Of a stretch of 64,000 bases of DNA, positions 48,053 through 56,613 are shown one piece after another. The stretch is from Chloroflexi bacterium HGW-Chloroflexi-3 (GTDB lineage Bacteria > Chloroflexota > Anaerolineae > Anaerolineales > Anaerolineaceae), in NCBI GenBank assembly GCA_002842045.1, contig PHBX01000002.1, positions 298,926-362,925 on the forward strand, given 5' to 3'. The translations under genes and the position numbers were made by a program. Under the pieces are notes generated by a model that searched no databases, was not told where the DNA came from, and was given only the letters and a program-made list of their open reading frames with translations. Position 1 is the stretch's first letter. Each line of letters starts with the position of its first letter.

Positions 48053-49448
48053 GTACTACAACGTTACCTCAATTGAAAAAGCATTAGAAATTCTTAATCA
48101 ATATCAAGATCATGCAAGAATAGTTGCAGGAGCAACTGATTTATTAATTGAATTTGAAAAAGGTCTTAGAAAAACCACAGATGTTTTAATCGATATAACC
48201 AGAATAGAAGGACTTAATCAAATTACTTTAGATGAAGATCAAAATATACATTTAGGTCCTTTAGTAACTCACAATGATGTAGCGGCATCAAAATTAATTC
48301 AAGAAAGAGCTTTACCTTTGGCTCAGGCTGCATGGGAAGTCGGTTCACCTCAAATTCGAAATCGGGGAACAATCGCAGGTAATTTGATTACTGCATCACC
48401 TGCAAATGATACGATCACACCTTTAATGGGACTACAGGCAAAATTAGTCTTAAAATCTATTCACGGTGAAAGATTAGTCTTACTGGAAGATTTTTATTTA
48501 GGTGTAAGAAAGAACATTTTACAAGCTAATGAGATGGTTACTGATATTTATTTTCCAGCTTTGGATGACTGCCAAAAAGGCCAATTTATAAAATTTGCTC
48601 TTCGACGTGCGCAGGCAATATCGCTAGTTAACGTTGCCGTAATCTGTGAAATGGAAAATGAAACTGTTCAAAATGCGAATATTACTTTGGGAGCAGTTGC
48701 ACCGACAATTATTCATGCAAAAGAGGCTGAACAATTTCTTATTGGAAAGAAATTGTCTGAAGATGTAATTATTAAAGCATCTTTGCTAGCCCAAAAGGCA
48801 ACGAAACCTATTTCAGATGTAAGAGGTTCGGCTTCTTATAGAAAAACAATGGTCAAGGTAATTACCAAACGGGCTTTATCATCGATTGCTGAAGGTGATA
48901 GATATAATCCTTTGCCAAAAGATCCGGTTGTTTTAGATAATCACAGCAGTTTTCCAGTGTTGGCAGCTGATTCATACCATTCAAGCAAAGATGAAAAAAT
49001 AAAGACCCATATTAATGGTAAATATTTCGAGTTTGATAATTGCCAGGATAAAACCCTGTTAGATTTAATCCGTGAAGATGCAAAGCTAATTGGCACGAAA
49101 GAAGGATGTGCTGAAGGGGAATGTGGTGCCTGTACCGTCTTTTTGGAAGGAAAAGCTGTAATGGCCTGTTTGGTCCCTTCAGCAAGAGCCCACTTTGCTC
49201 AGATAACTACCATAGAAGGTATAAAATCCGACGGAGTAAAACACGTTGTTCAGGATTTCTTCATTCAGGAGGGAGCAGTTCAGTGTGGATATTGTACACC
49301 AGGGTTTGTTATGTCTGCTGTCAAGTTACTTGAAGAAAAACCGACCCCTTCGCAATTAGAAATAAAACATGCAATATCAGGAAATTTATGTAGATGTACT
49401 GGATACTATAAAATAATTTCAGCAATTGAAAAAGCGTCTAAAACATAA
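48042..49448 (+). CDS. xdhB: Molybdenum hydroxylase FAD and [2Fe-2S] fused subunit
   Basis: A 468-residue fusion. The FAD-binding domain (about 1-175; ARIVAGATDLLIE and AGNLITASPANDT) and CO dehydrogenase flavoprotein C-terminal domain (about 180-285) come first. A [2Fe-2S] ferredoxin module follows (from about 320) with GCAEGECGACTVF and CGYCTPGF-CRCTGY, so all eight cysteines for two clusters are there. This order is reversed compared with animal xanthine dehydrogenase. ATG 48042 has GGAGG upstream. It would pass electrons from the Mo site to FAD. Confidence 0.9.
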   Translation: MWNKYYNVTSIEKALEILNQYQDHARIVAGATDLLIEFEKGLRKTTDVLIDITRIEGLNQITLDEDQNIHLGPLVTHNDVAASKLIQERALPLAQAAWEVGSPQIRNRGTIAGNLITASPANDTITPLMGLQAKLVLKSIHGERLVLLEDFYLGVRKNILQANEMVTDIYFPALDDCQKGQFIKFALRRAQAISLVNVAVICEMENETVQNANITLGAVAPTIIHAKEAEQFLIGKKLSEDVIIKASLLAQKATKPISDVRGSASYRKTMVKVITKRALSSIAEGDRYNPLPKDPVVLDNHSSFPVLAADSYHSSKDEKIKTHINGKYFEFDNCQDKTLLDLIREDAKLIGTKEGCAEGECGACTVFLEGKAVMACLVPSARAHFAQITTIEGIKSDGVKHVVQDFFIQEGAVQCGYCTPGFVMSAVKLLEEKPTPSQLEIKHAISGNLCRCTGYYKIISAIEKASKT

Positions 49449-49467
49449 TTATTTTTGGGAGGGTTTG

Positions 49468-49836
49468 ATGTCTAGATATAATTCTTATGAGGAAAAACGC
49501 CCAGTCACTGACGATAAAATTTATATTCATCCCATCTGGCGTGGAATTGGATTTGCTTTATTGATATTTGCCCCAATCATGGGATATGCATCATCGATTT
49601 TACTAATCGACCTGAATAAAGAATATAAATGGATACCGGTTCCGAAAGATTTATTGATATCCGGAAGTGACCCGTATTTATTGATAAAAATCATCATCAC
49701 TATTGTGGTGGCATTTATTATCTTTTTGTTATTTCAACTTATAACATTCTTCTTATATAGAGTTGCAGGTCCTTCACGATATGGTCCATTGGATGTTCCC
49801 AGAGTCGCTTATCGAGGGAAAAAATACAAACGATAA
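49468..49836 (+). CDS. Small two-helix membrane protein inside the hydroxylase operon
   Basis: A 122-residue protein I do not recognise. GGGAGGG precedes ATG 49468; the frame is open 14 codons further upstream but without a ribosome site. Two transmembrane helices are clear (about 22-45 and 70-95), with a short loop between and a basic tail (RYGPLDVPRVAYRGKKYKR). It lies between the fused FAD/iron-sulfur subunit and the molybdenum subunit, with gaps of 19 and 17 bases. A membrane anchor or electron-transfer contact for the hydroxylase is possible, but it could also be unrelated. Confidence 0.7.
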   Translation: MSRYNSYEEKRPVTDDKIYIHPIWRGIGFALLIFAPIMGYASSILLIDLNKEYKWIPVPKDLLISGSDPYLLIKIIITIVVAFIIFLLFQLITFFLYRVAGPSRYGPLDVPRVAYRGKKYKR

Positions 49837-49853
49837 ATAATTTATGAGGTTTT

Positions 49854-52070
49854 ATGGAAATCGGAAAAGTCATTACTCGAGTTGACGCAGAGGCAAAAGT
49901 GACTGGCGAAGCTTTATATCCTGGAGATATAAACTTTGATAACCAGCTTTATATGAAAACATTATTTACAGAGTTCCCTCATGCGGAAATTAAGAGCATC
50001 GATATTAGTGAAGCTGAAAAAATGCCAGGTGTCATCCTTGTATTAACTGCAAAGGATGTCCCAAATAATGAATATGGTTTGATTATGCCTGATCAGCCGG
50101 TTCTTTGTGGTCCAGGATCGAATAATCCAACTGCGGACCGAACTAGATGTGTATCCGATCAAATAGCACTCGTAATTGCAGAGTCTGAAACTATTGCTGC
50201 AACTGCATTGAACAAAATTAAAGTTGAATATGAAGAATTGCCAGTGATAAATAATCCAGATGAAGCATTGCTGGAGGACGCAATACGAATACATCAAAAT
50301 CGTGATGATAATGTGTTGCTGCACTATAAAGTTCGAGATGGAGATATTGAAAAAGGATTTAAAGATTCTGATGTGATTGTCGAAGGTGTATATCAAACAC
50401 CAATGCAAGAACATGCCTATCTTCAACCTGAAGCTGGTTTAAGCTACATAGATGAGAAAAATCGAATAACTGTGATTGTAGGCGGTCAGTGGGTACATGA
50501 GGATCAGGAGCAGATTTCCCATTCATTGAAGATTCCACTGGAAAAGATTAGAATAATCTATCCAGCGATTGGAGGAGCATTTGGTGGGAGAGAAGACATG
50601 TCAGTCCAAATCACATTGGCGCTCGCAGCATTTAAACTATCAGAAAAAGGCATTTTACGACCTGTAAAAACAATTTGGTCACGTGAAGAATCAATCATTG
50701 GACATCATAAAAGACATACCTATAAAATTTTTTCTAAATGGGGCGCAAACAAAGCAGGAAAAATTCTTGCCGCTGAAGTAAAAATTGTTGCCGATGCCGG
50801 TGCTTATGCATATACATCCACAAAAGTACAGGGAAATGCTACTTTAATGTGCACTGGTCCTTATGAAATACCCAATGTAAAAGTTGATTCTTATACTGTT
50901 TACACAAATAACGTTCCAGGTGGAGCTTTTCGTGGATTTGGTGGTCCGCAGGCTGCTTTTTCAGCTGAGATGCAGATCAATAAATTGGCTGAAAAATTGG
51001 ATCTTGATCCCGTAGAAATTCGAATGCGTAATGTATTAAAAAATGGTTCAAAGTTACCCGTAAAGTCTCCTATGCCTGCTGGTGTTAGTTTACCTGAGGT
51101 GATTGAACGCTGTGCCCTTGAGGCGGGATGGAAAAAAATTGATGGTAAATGGAATAATCCTAACCTAAAATACTCCTCCAATAATAATAAAATAAAAGGT
51201 CTCGGTTTTGCTTGTGGATATAAAAATATTGGTTTTTCTTTCGGAGCACCGGAAAATTGTTGGGCAACGATAAAACTCATAGGTGGAGCTGAAATCGAAA
51301 AGGTAATCTTGTACCACGCTGGCGCAGAAGTTGGTCAGGGATCTCATACGGTCTTTTGCCAGATGGCTGCTGATGCGGTAGGAGTTGATGTAGATAAAGT
51401 TGAATTATTAGCCTCTGACACAAGTACATCGGACAATTCTGGAAGCGTATCTGCTTCACGCATGACTTTTATGGCTGGAAATTCAATATATGGGGCCGGA
51501 AAATTAGCATTAGAAAAATGGAAAAATGAAGAAAGACCTGCAATTGGGAGATATCAATATAAGCCACCCAAAACGACCCCTTATGATAAAGATACTGGCG
51601 AATGTGTACCTAATTTTTCATATGGATATGTAGCCGAGGTTGTAGAAGCTGAAGTCGACCCAGAGACTGGCGAAGTACATTTGTGTAAAGTGATCTGTGC
51701 TGATGATGTTGGTAAAGCCATCAACCCCCAATTGGTTGTAGGTCAGATAGAAGGCGCAATCGTTCAGGCGGCAGGATATGGATTAATGGAAAATTTTATT
51801 CAGGAAAATGGATATGTGAAAACCAGTCAATTGTCGACTTACCTTATCCCTACAGTACTGGATATTCCTGATGAAATTAATTCAATCATCATAGAACATC
51901 CCGATCCTATCGGACCATGGGGGGCTCGAGGTGTTGGGGAAATGCCCTATATACCGCTTGTACCGGCAATTAGTTCAGCTATTCACTCTGCAACTGGTGT
52001 TTGGTTTGATCATTTTCCTATGACGTCTGAAAATGTGCTGCGAGGTTTGGGAAAGATTGACGAAGAATAA
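49854..52070 (+). CDS. xdhA: Molybdenum hydroxylase catalytic subunit (xanthine dehydrogenase family)
   Basis: A 738-residue molybdopterin-binding subunit. The aldehyde oxidase/xanthine dehydrogenase a/b hammerhead comes first (about 12-120). Next comes the cofactor-binding region with GGAFGGRED, the GGAFRGFGGPQA segment and GQGSHTVFCQ, and finally the catalytic base Glu696 (GARGVGEMP). All key residues are present. The Mo ligand field in this family may also hold selenium, and the markers next door (ssnA, yqeB, yqeC) favour that. Purine or another N-heterocycle is the likely substrate, but the sequence does not fix it. GAGG precedes the start. Confidence 0.92.
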   Translation: MEIGKVITRVDAEAKVTGEALYPGDINFDNQLYMKTLFTEFPHAEIKSIDISEAEKMPGVILVLTAKDVPNNEYGLIMPDQPVLCGPGSNNPTADRTRCVSDQIALVIAESETIAATALNKIKVEYEELPVINNPDEALLEDAIRIHQNRDDNVLLHYKVRDGDIEKGFKDSDVIVEGVYQTPMQEHAYLQPEAGLSYIDEKNRITVIVGGQWVHEDQEQISHSLKIPLEKIRIIYPAIGGAFGGREDMSVQITLALAAFKLSEKGILRPVKTIWSREESIIGHHKRHTYKIFSKWGANKAGKILAAEVKIVADAGAYAYTSTKVQGNATLMCTGPYEIPNVKVDSYTVYTNNVPGGAFRGFGGPQAAFSAEMQINKLAEKLDLDPVEIRMRNVLKNGSKLPVKSPMPAGVSLPEVIERCALEAGWKKIDGKWNNPNLKYSSNNNKIKGLGFACGYKNIGFSFGAPENCWATIKLIGGAEIEKVILYHAGAEVGQGSHTVFCQMAADAVGVDVDKVELLASDTSTSDNSGSVSASRMTFMAGNSIYGAGKLALEKWKNEERPAIGRYQYKPPKTTPYDKDTGECVPNFSYGYVAEVVEAEVDPETGEVHLCKVICADDVGKAINPQLVVGQIEGAIVQAAGYGLMENFIQENGYVKTSQLSTYLIPTVLDIPDEINSIIIEHPDPIGPWGARGVGEMPYIPLVPAISSAIHSATGVWFDHFPMTSENVLRGLGKIDEE

Positions 52071-52115
52071 TTCGTAGATCAAATTTTTTAATTTGATATA
52101 TGATTGAGGTGCTGG

Positions 52116-52907
52116 ATGAATATATTAATACGTGGTGGAGGAGACCTCGGAAGTGGTGTAGCTTTTCGTCTTCATCGGGCAGGTTGGAATGTCGTAATAA
52201 CTGAGATTGAAAAACCTCTTGTTTTACGGAGAACAGTATCTTATGCAAATGCAATTTATGAGAATGAAGTTTATGTAGAAGGTATTACTGGAAGGTTTGT
52301 AAAAGATTCTCAAGATATTTCTGAATTAATAAATAGACGTGAAATACCTGTTTTGATTTCTCCTGAAAGATATTCTTTTCCTGAATATATACCAGATGTA
52401 ATTGTTGATGCAAGATTATTAAAGAGATTTGTTGAATATCATTTAGACTCAAAACCGATGATTATTGGTCTTGGCCCTGGATTTAAGGTTGGAAGTAATT
52501 GTCATGTCGTGATTGAATCGAATCGAGGACATTATCTGGGTAGAGCTCTCTGGGAAGGAGAAGCGATGTCTGATACAGGTATACCTGGAACAGTATCTCA
52601 AAAAAGTAAGGAGCGTGTCCTGCGTGCGCCAGCCAGCGGCTACATTCAATCGAATACTGCTCTTGGTACCTTTGTAAAGAAAGGTGATTTAATTGGATTT
52701 ATCGACGATAAACCTCTCCTGGCACCATTCGATGGCTGTTTACGTGGACTAATGCATGATGGAATCTATGTAAAAGAAGGTATAAAAATTGGAGATTTGG
52801 ATCCACGTCTTGATAAGAATTTGATTTACTTCATTTCTGAAAAGTCTTTGGCTATAGCTGGCGGAGTCCTGGAAGCTATTCTGACGTATCAAAATCAGAT
52901 TAAATGA
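52116..52907 (+). CDS. yqeB: Selenium-dependent Mo-hydroxylase accessory protein YqeB
   Basis: A 263-residue protein matching the YqeB (EF2563) family. The start ILIRGGGDLGSGVAFRLHRAGWNVVITEIEKP is the family's Rossmann-type motif. It then has DARLLKR, GLGPGFKVGSNCHVVIE, and a C-terminal lipoyl-like segment (APASGYIQSNTALGTFVKKGDLIG). YqeB is one of three markers of selenium-dependent molybdenum hydroxylases. I chose ATG 52116 because GAGG lies six bases upstream. It overlaps the yqeC-mocA gene by four bases. Confidence 0.9.
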   Translation: MNILIRGGGDLGSGVAFRLHRAGWNVVITEIEKPLVLRRTVSYANAIYENEVYVEGITGRFVKDSQDISELINRREIPVLISPERYSFPEYIPDVIVDARLLKRFVEYHLDSKPMIIGLGPGFKVGSNCHVVIESNRGHYLGRALWEGEAMSDTGIPGTVSQKSKERVLRAPASGYIQSNTALGTFVKKGDLIGFIDDKPLLAPFDGCLRGLMHDGIYVKEGIKIGDLDPRLDKNLIYFISEKSLAIAGGVLEAILTYQNQIK

Positions 52908-54220
52908 AAATTTCTTCTTTAAAATTATTTTCTGCAACGGATCAGGTTGCCTGGGTGGGGGCAGGTGGTAAAACCAGCCTGATCTTTGCTGTTGCTCATG
53001 AATTATTTCCTGAAAAATGCGTTATCACAACCACTACAAAAATGTCGCGTTCAGAAATTGAATTTGTAGATCAACCCATAAAAATTTCAGAATTCGATCA
53101 TTTTGATGTAAATCGAATAAATAATATCACTTTGATCTATAAAAGTTTTGCTGAAAATGAAGAAGGGAAAATTACCGGATTCAAATCAGACGAACTAAAA
53201 GCCTTATCAGACACTCTTTACCATCACCAGATCCCTTTATTGATCGAGGCAGATGGATCAAAGAGGAAATCATGTAAATTTCCTGGTGATCATGAACCCA
53301 ATATTCCTTCGTTTGTAAATAAAGTGTGTATTGTGGTTGGGATTTCTGCTTTTGGTAAACCGCTCACTGAAGAATTTTTTCACAGACCTGAAGAAATAGC
53401 CAGAGCCCTTAACATTTCCATTGGTGAGATAATCACCGCTGACCACATTTTTCAAATAATAATACATCCTGACGGGGGTCTCAAAAACATTCCTGATCAA
53501 GCTGAAAAAATTCTTTTTTTACACCAAGCAGATTATTTAACAGATAATAAAGAAATAAATGATTTAGCTTTACGGCTCAAAGGTTTCTATGATCAGGTGT
53601 TATTAAGTGAAATCAAGAGCGGATCTCTTTATATTCATGCCCATTGGGGAAAAATTGGTTGTGTGATTTTGGCTGCAGGGTCTGGCTCGAGGTTTGGAGG
53701 TCCAAAACAGTTAGCGATTTTTAAGGAAAAGACATTTATTGAAAATGTGATAGAAACGACCCAAAGTGTGTATTTTCAAGATCGGGTTGTCATTCTTGGC
53801 TCATATTTCGAAGCCATTAGATCAATAATTAATAAATACGAAATAAATAATCTTAACAATGTCGAGTGGGAAAATGGCCAGGCAACCTCGGTGAAATTAG
53901 GTGTAAGCTATTTTTTAAAGGTTCCGGTTGACGCGATCATTTTCTTACTCGTTGATCAACCTCAAATCACGCCAAAAATGATAAATAATGTTTTGAATTT
54001 GTTTGCATATCAAAAACCTAAAATTATTGTTCATAATTACAAAGGTGAAAATCGTCACCCAATCCTATTTTCGAAAGATACATTCCAGGAGCTGTTGAAT
54101 ATTCAGGGTGATAGAGGGGGAAGACAATTATTTGACAAATTTTCTCCTTTTCAGATAAATTTAGAGGACGATTATCTTGCACTTGATATCGATACGATAG
54201 AAGATTTGAAGAATTTATAA
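52904..54220 (+). CDS. yqeC: YqeC-MocA fusion (selenium hydroxylase accessory + Mo cofactor nucleotidyltransferase)
   Basis: A 438-residue fusion. The N-terminal half (about 1-235) is YqeC: VAWVGAGGKTSLIFAVAHE (P-loop-like), VITTTTKM, and LLIEADGSKRKSCK. The C-terminal half (from about 248) is a MocA-type molybdenum cofactor nucleotidyltransferase with GCVILAAGSGSRFGGPKQL, a QATSVKLGV segment and FLLVDQPQI. MocA adds CMP to molybdopterin in xanthine dehydrogenase-type enzymes. The two are separate genes in most genomes. The fusion joins selenium-specific maturation to cofactor completion. Confidence 0.88.
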   Translation: MKISSLKLFSATDQVAWVGAGGKTSLIFAVAHELFPEKCVITTTTKMSRSEIEFVDQPIKISEFDHFDVNRINNITLIYKSFAENEEGKITGFKSDELKALSDTLYHHQIPLLIEADGSKRKSCKFPGDHEPNIPSFVNKVCIVVGISAFGKPLTEEFFHRPEEIARALNISIGEIITADHIFQIIIHPDGGLKNIPDQAEKILFLHQADYLTDNKEINDLALRLKGFYDQVLLSEIKSGSLYIHAHWGKIGCVILAAGSGSRFGGPKQLAIFKEKTFIENVIETTQSVYFQDRVVILGSYFEAIRSIINKYEINNLNNVEWENGQATSVKLGVSYFLKVPVDAIIFLLVDQPQITPKMINNVLNLFAYQKPKIIVHNYKGENRHPILFSKDTFQELLNIQGDRGGRQLFDKFSPFQINLEDDYLALDIDTIEDLKNL

Positions 54221-54248
54221 TTTATGCAGAAATGTGGTTGCAAACTTT

Positions 54249-55091
54249 ATGTTTAAATGCTGGTTGTATTATTTCGATAGAGAACAAATAGAAGATTATC
54301 CAATAGTGAGAAATGATAAAACTGTCGACCAGTTTGTGTCAACATTACGTGTAGGTGTTTATTCTACACTCAGAACTGTTCAAAAAAATAAGATTTTTCA
54401 GTTTTCGTTTCACTTAAATCGTTTAGTTGAAAGTTATTCCCTTTCCAAAAACTCATTTCATTTTGATATAAATAAAATCCGTACCCCATTAAAAAAAATC
54501 ATTAATGTTTTTCCAGCTGAAGAAATTCGTATCAGAATTCACATTCCATTGAGTGAGCCTGAGAAATGCTACATAATCCTTGATGAACTGTCTACACCTG
54601 GAAAATTTGCATACAAAAATGGTGTTTGTGTCAATACGAACAACTTGATCCGAAACAATCCAAAAGCAAAAATAACTTCATTCATCCAAAAATCTGAAGA
54701 AATAAAAAAGTTTTGTAAAGAGAATAACCTGGAAGAATCGCTTATCCTTAGTCCTGAACGGAATTTATTAGAAGGTTTATCAAGTAATTTTTTCGCTGTT
54801 CAGAATAAGCAGATATTTACAGCAGATAGCGAAGTCTTGAGTGGAGCAACCCGTGACATCATTCTTGATGAAGCACGGAAAGCAAAAATTGAAATAAATT
54901 ATTCCCCCATTCCTTATGACCAGATTGAAAAAATAGAAGAAGCTTTTATATCCAGCACCAGCAGGGGATTATTACCAGTTATAAAAATTGATGATAAACA
55001 AGTTGGAGATGGAAGACCAGGGAAAATTACTAATTACCTGCTATCCAGACTGAATGAAAGAATGTTAATAGAAGCTGAAAGTATTATTTAA
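54249..55091 (+). CDS. Class IV aminotransferase
   Basis: A 280-residue PLP enzyme of the branched-chain/D-amino acid/4-amino-4-deoxychorismate lyase group. The PLP-binding Lys is probably that of PKAKITSF, followed by the ESxILSPERNLLEGLSSNFFAV loop (phosphate-binding) and LSGATRDIILDEA. The residues do not separate ADC lyase from BCAT. The start is uncertain: GTG at 54234 or ATG at 54249, neither with a clear ribosome site. It follows yqeC-mocA after 28 bases and may be the last gene of the island's operon. Confidence 0.8.
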   Translation: MFKCWLYYFDREQIEDYPIVRNDKTVDQFVSTLRVGVYSTLRTVQKNKIFQFSFHLNRLVESYSLSKNSFHFDINKIRTPLKKIINVFPAEEIRIRIHIPLSEPEKCYIILDELSTPGKFAYKNGVCVNTNNLIRNNPKAKITSFIQKSEEIKKFCKENNLEESLILSPERNLLEGLSSNFFAVQNKQIFTADSEVLSGATRDIILDEARKAKIEINYSPIPYDQIEKIEEAFISSTSRGLLPVIKIDDKQVGDGRPGKITNYLLSRLNERMLIEAESII

Positions 55092-55399
55092 TTATCATTA
55101 TCTTCAGCTAAATCTAACTGATCGAGTTCCTCATCGGCAAAAGATTGGTCCTCGTGCTCAATTTCCGGCATTTCTAGCTGTCCATTTTCCATCATTGTGA
55201 TAATTTTCATTGCGTTATCGAAATCCTCATTTTTGACGTATATATTGGCGGATCCCAATCCACCAACTGTTAAGCCAAGGGCAACACCAGCGCTTTCCTG
55301 ATATGCTTTTGATTTAATATTAAAAGATTCCAATAATAATTGAATAGATTTCGCATCTAGTAAACCATAACAACGATAAAGTAATTTATATTCTTTCAT
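55088..55399 (-). CDS. DUF2007 family protein
   Basis: A 103-residue small soluble protein of the DUF2007 family (putative signal-transducing proteins that resemble PII-like folds). The core YKLLYRCYGLLDAKSIQLLLE and NIYVKNEDFDNAMKII is typical. The C-terminal 35 residues are acidic and probably disordered (EHEDQSFADEELDQLDLAEDNDN). AAGGGA precedes the ATG. It follows the mrfB gene with a four-base overlap, so it may belong to that operon. Its end overlaps the aminotransferase stop. Confidence 0.78.
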   Translation of the reverse strand: MKEYKLLYRCYGLLDAKSIQLLLESFNIKSKAYQESAGVALGLTVGGLGSANIYVKNEDFDNAMKIITMMENGQLEMPEIEHEDQSFADEELDQLDLAEDNDN

Positions 55400-56613
55400 A
55401 ATTGTCCCTTGGCTTTCAGCCTTTGCATCCGGTACACAATCTGGTCTTGCAGCACCGTTCTTTTAATTGAATTTACTTCATTTTCCATTAATAATAAAGC
55501 CTTTTTACAATACTCTAAGGCTAATTCGTAATCTTTAAATTTATGTTCAAATATTTTGGCCTGTTCAATTAAAGATTCTATGCACCCAAACTCGGATGCA
55601 TGTTCCCAGAAGACCAAAGCTTTTTCTATCTGGTTTGTTTTTTTGAATATGTTTGCCAGGCATTGATAGCAAGTCAACCTGATTGTATCAGGAAGTTTCG
55701 GTTGATCCAAGGCTTTTGAATAATAATCAATCGCTTTTGAATAATCTTTAATTCTGTCAAACGTACGAGCTAAAGAAAAATACAAAGTTTCATAAGTAGA
55801 AAAGTGTGTATCATTTTCGTTCGAGACTTCGTTTATAATTCTCAGAAGTGCTGCAAGGGAAATGATGTCCATTTCATTGTGGTAAAACACACCTTTAATA
55901 TCTTGTGTTTCTCCTGTTTTTAGATAATCCTGATAAATGATAGGAGCCAAATATCCAGGAATCTCCTCTTCAGATCTTGCAAAATTTAATATCTTTGATT
56001 CAATACTTTTTAATGAACGGTTCTCAAATTGGTAACGAAATAACATCCTTGCATACTTTAATAAATCAATTTGTTTTTTGTTGCCAATCGTTGTTGGAAT
56101 GCGGTGATATTTGAATCTAGATTTTAGAATTGGAATATCAAAACTGATGCCATTGTATGTGACAATAATTTGATGCAACGACAATAGATTTTCCAAATTA
56201 AGCAACATAGCCTCTTCCTGATCTGGTGTTATAAGGAAATATTGTCGTAATACGAAATGGGTTTCTTCGAACCAACCAATTCCAACCATAAAAGCAAAAG
56301 TACCGCCGGAGGTCGATAAACCTGTTGTTTCAGTATCGATAAAAACACATTTATTCAAATCAAAATTACTATCCGATTCCGGAGTTGAATAATCTGAATT
56401 GGGTGGGAAAAAATGGTCAAATGGAATGGAACCATGAATGTAATTTGAGGTATATTGATGCTCAGCATAGAAGTATTCGCCTAAAGAATTGGTATTTCTG
56501 GTGCCTGAGATTTTTTTTGTCTTTATTTTATTCTTGGATTTAAATTCAATCGAATCTTTAGATCCAAAATACACCCCTAATAATTCTAATTTTTTCTTAT
56601 ATTCGGTATACAT
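55396..56613 (-). CDS. mrfB: MrfB-like exonuclease with TPR repeats (YprB)
   Basis: A 405-residue protein. The N-terminal ~90 residues are of unknown fold, then comes an RNase H-like DEDDh exonuclease domain (about 90-255) with VFIDTETTGLSTSGG (acid pair), TYNGISFDIPILKSR and the later YHNEMDIISL segment. The C-terminal part (about 265-390) has TPR-like repeats. In Bacillus subtilis, YprB (MrfB) and helicase YprA (MrfA) repair mitomycin C adducts outside the Uvr pathway. It overlaps the helicase gene by 17 bases, as in the mrfAB pair. Confidence 0.88.
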   Translation of the reverse strand: MYTEYKKKLELLGVYFGSKDSIEFKSKNKIKTKKISGTRNTNSLGEYFYAEHQYTSNYIHGSIPFDHFFPPNSDYSTPESDSNFDLNKCVFIDTETTGLSTSGGTFAFMVGIGWFEETHFVLRQYFLITPDQEEAMLLNLENLLSLHQIIVTYNGISFDIPILKSRFKYHRIPTTIGNKKQIDLLKYARMLFRYQFENRSLKSIESKILNFARSEEEIPGYLAPIIYQDYLKTGETQDIKGVFYHNEMDIISLAALLRIINEVSNENDTHFSTYETLYFSLARTFDRIKDYSKAIDYYSKALDQPKLPDTIRLTCYQCLANIFKKTNQIEKALVFWEHASEFGCIESLIEQAKIFEHKFKDYELALEYCKKALLLMENEVNSIKRTVLQDQIVYRMQRLKAKGQL

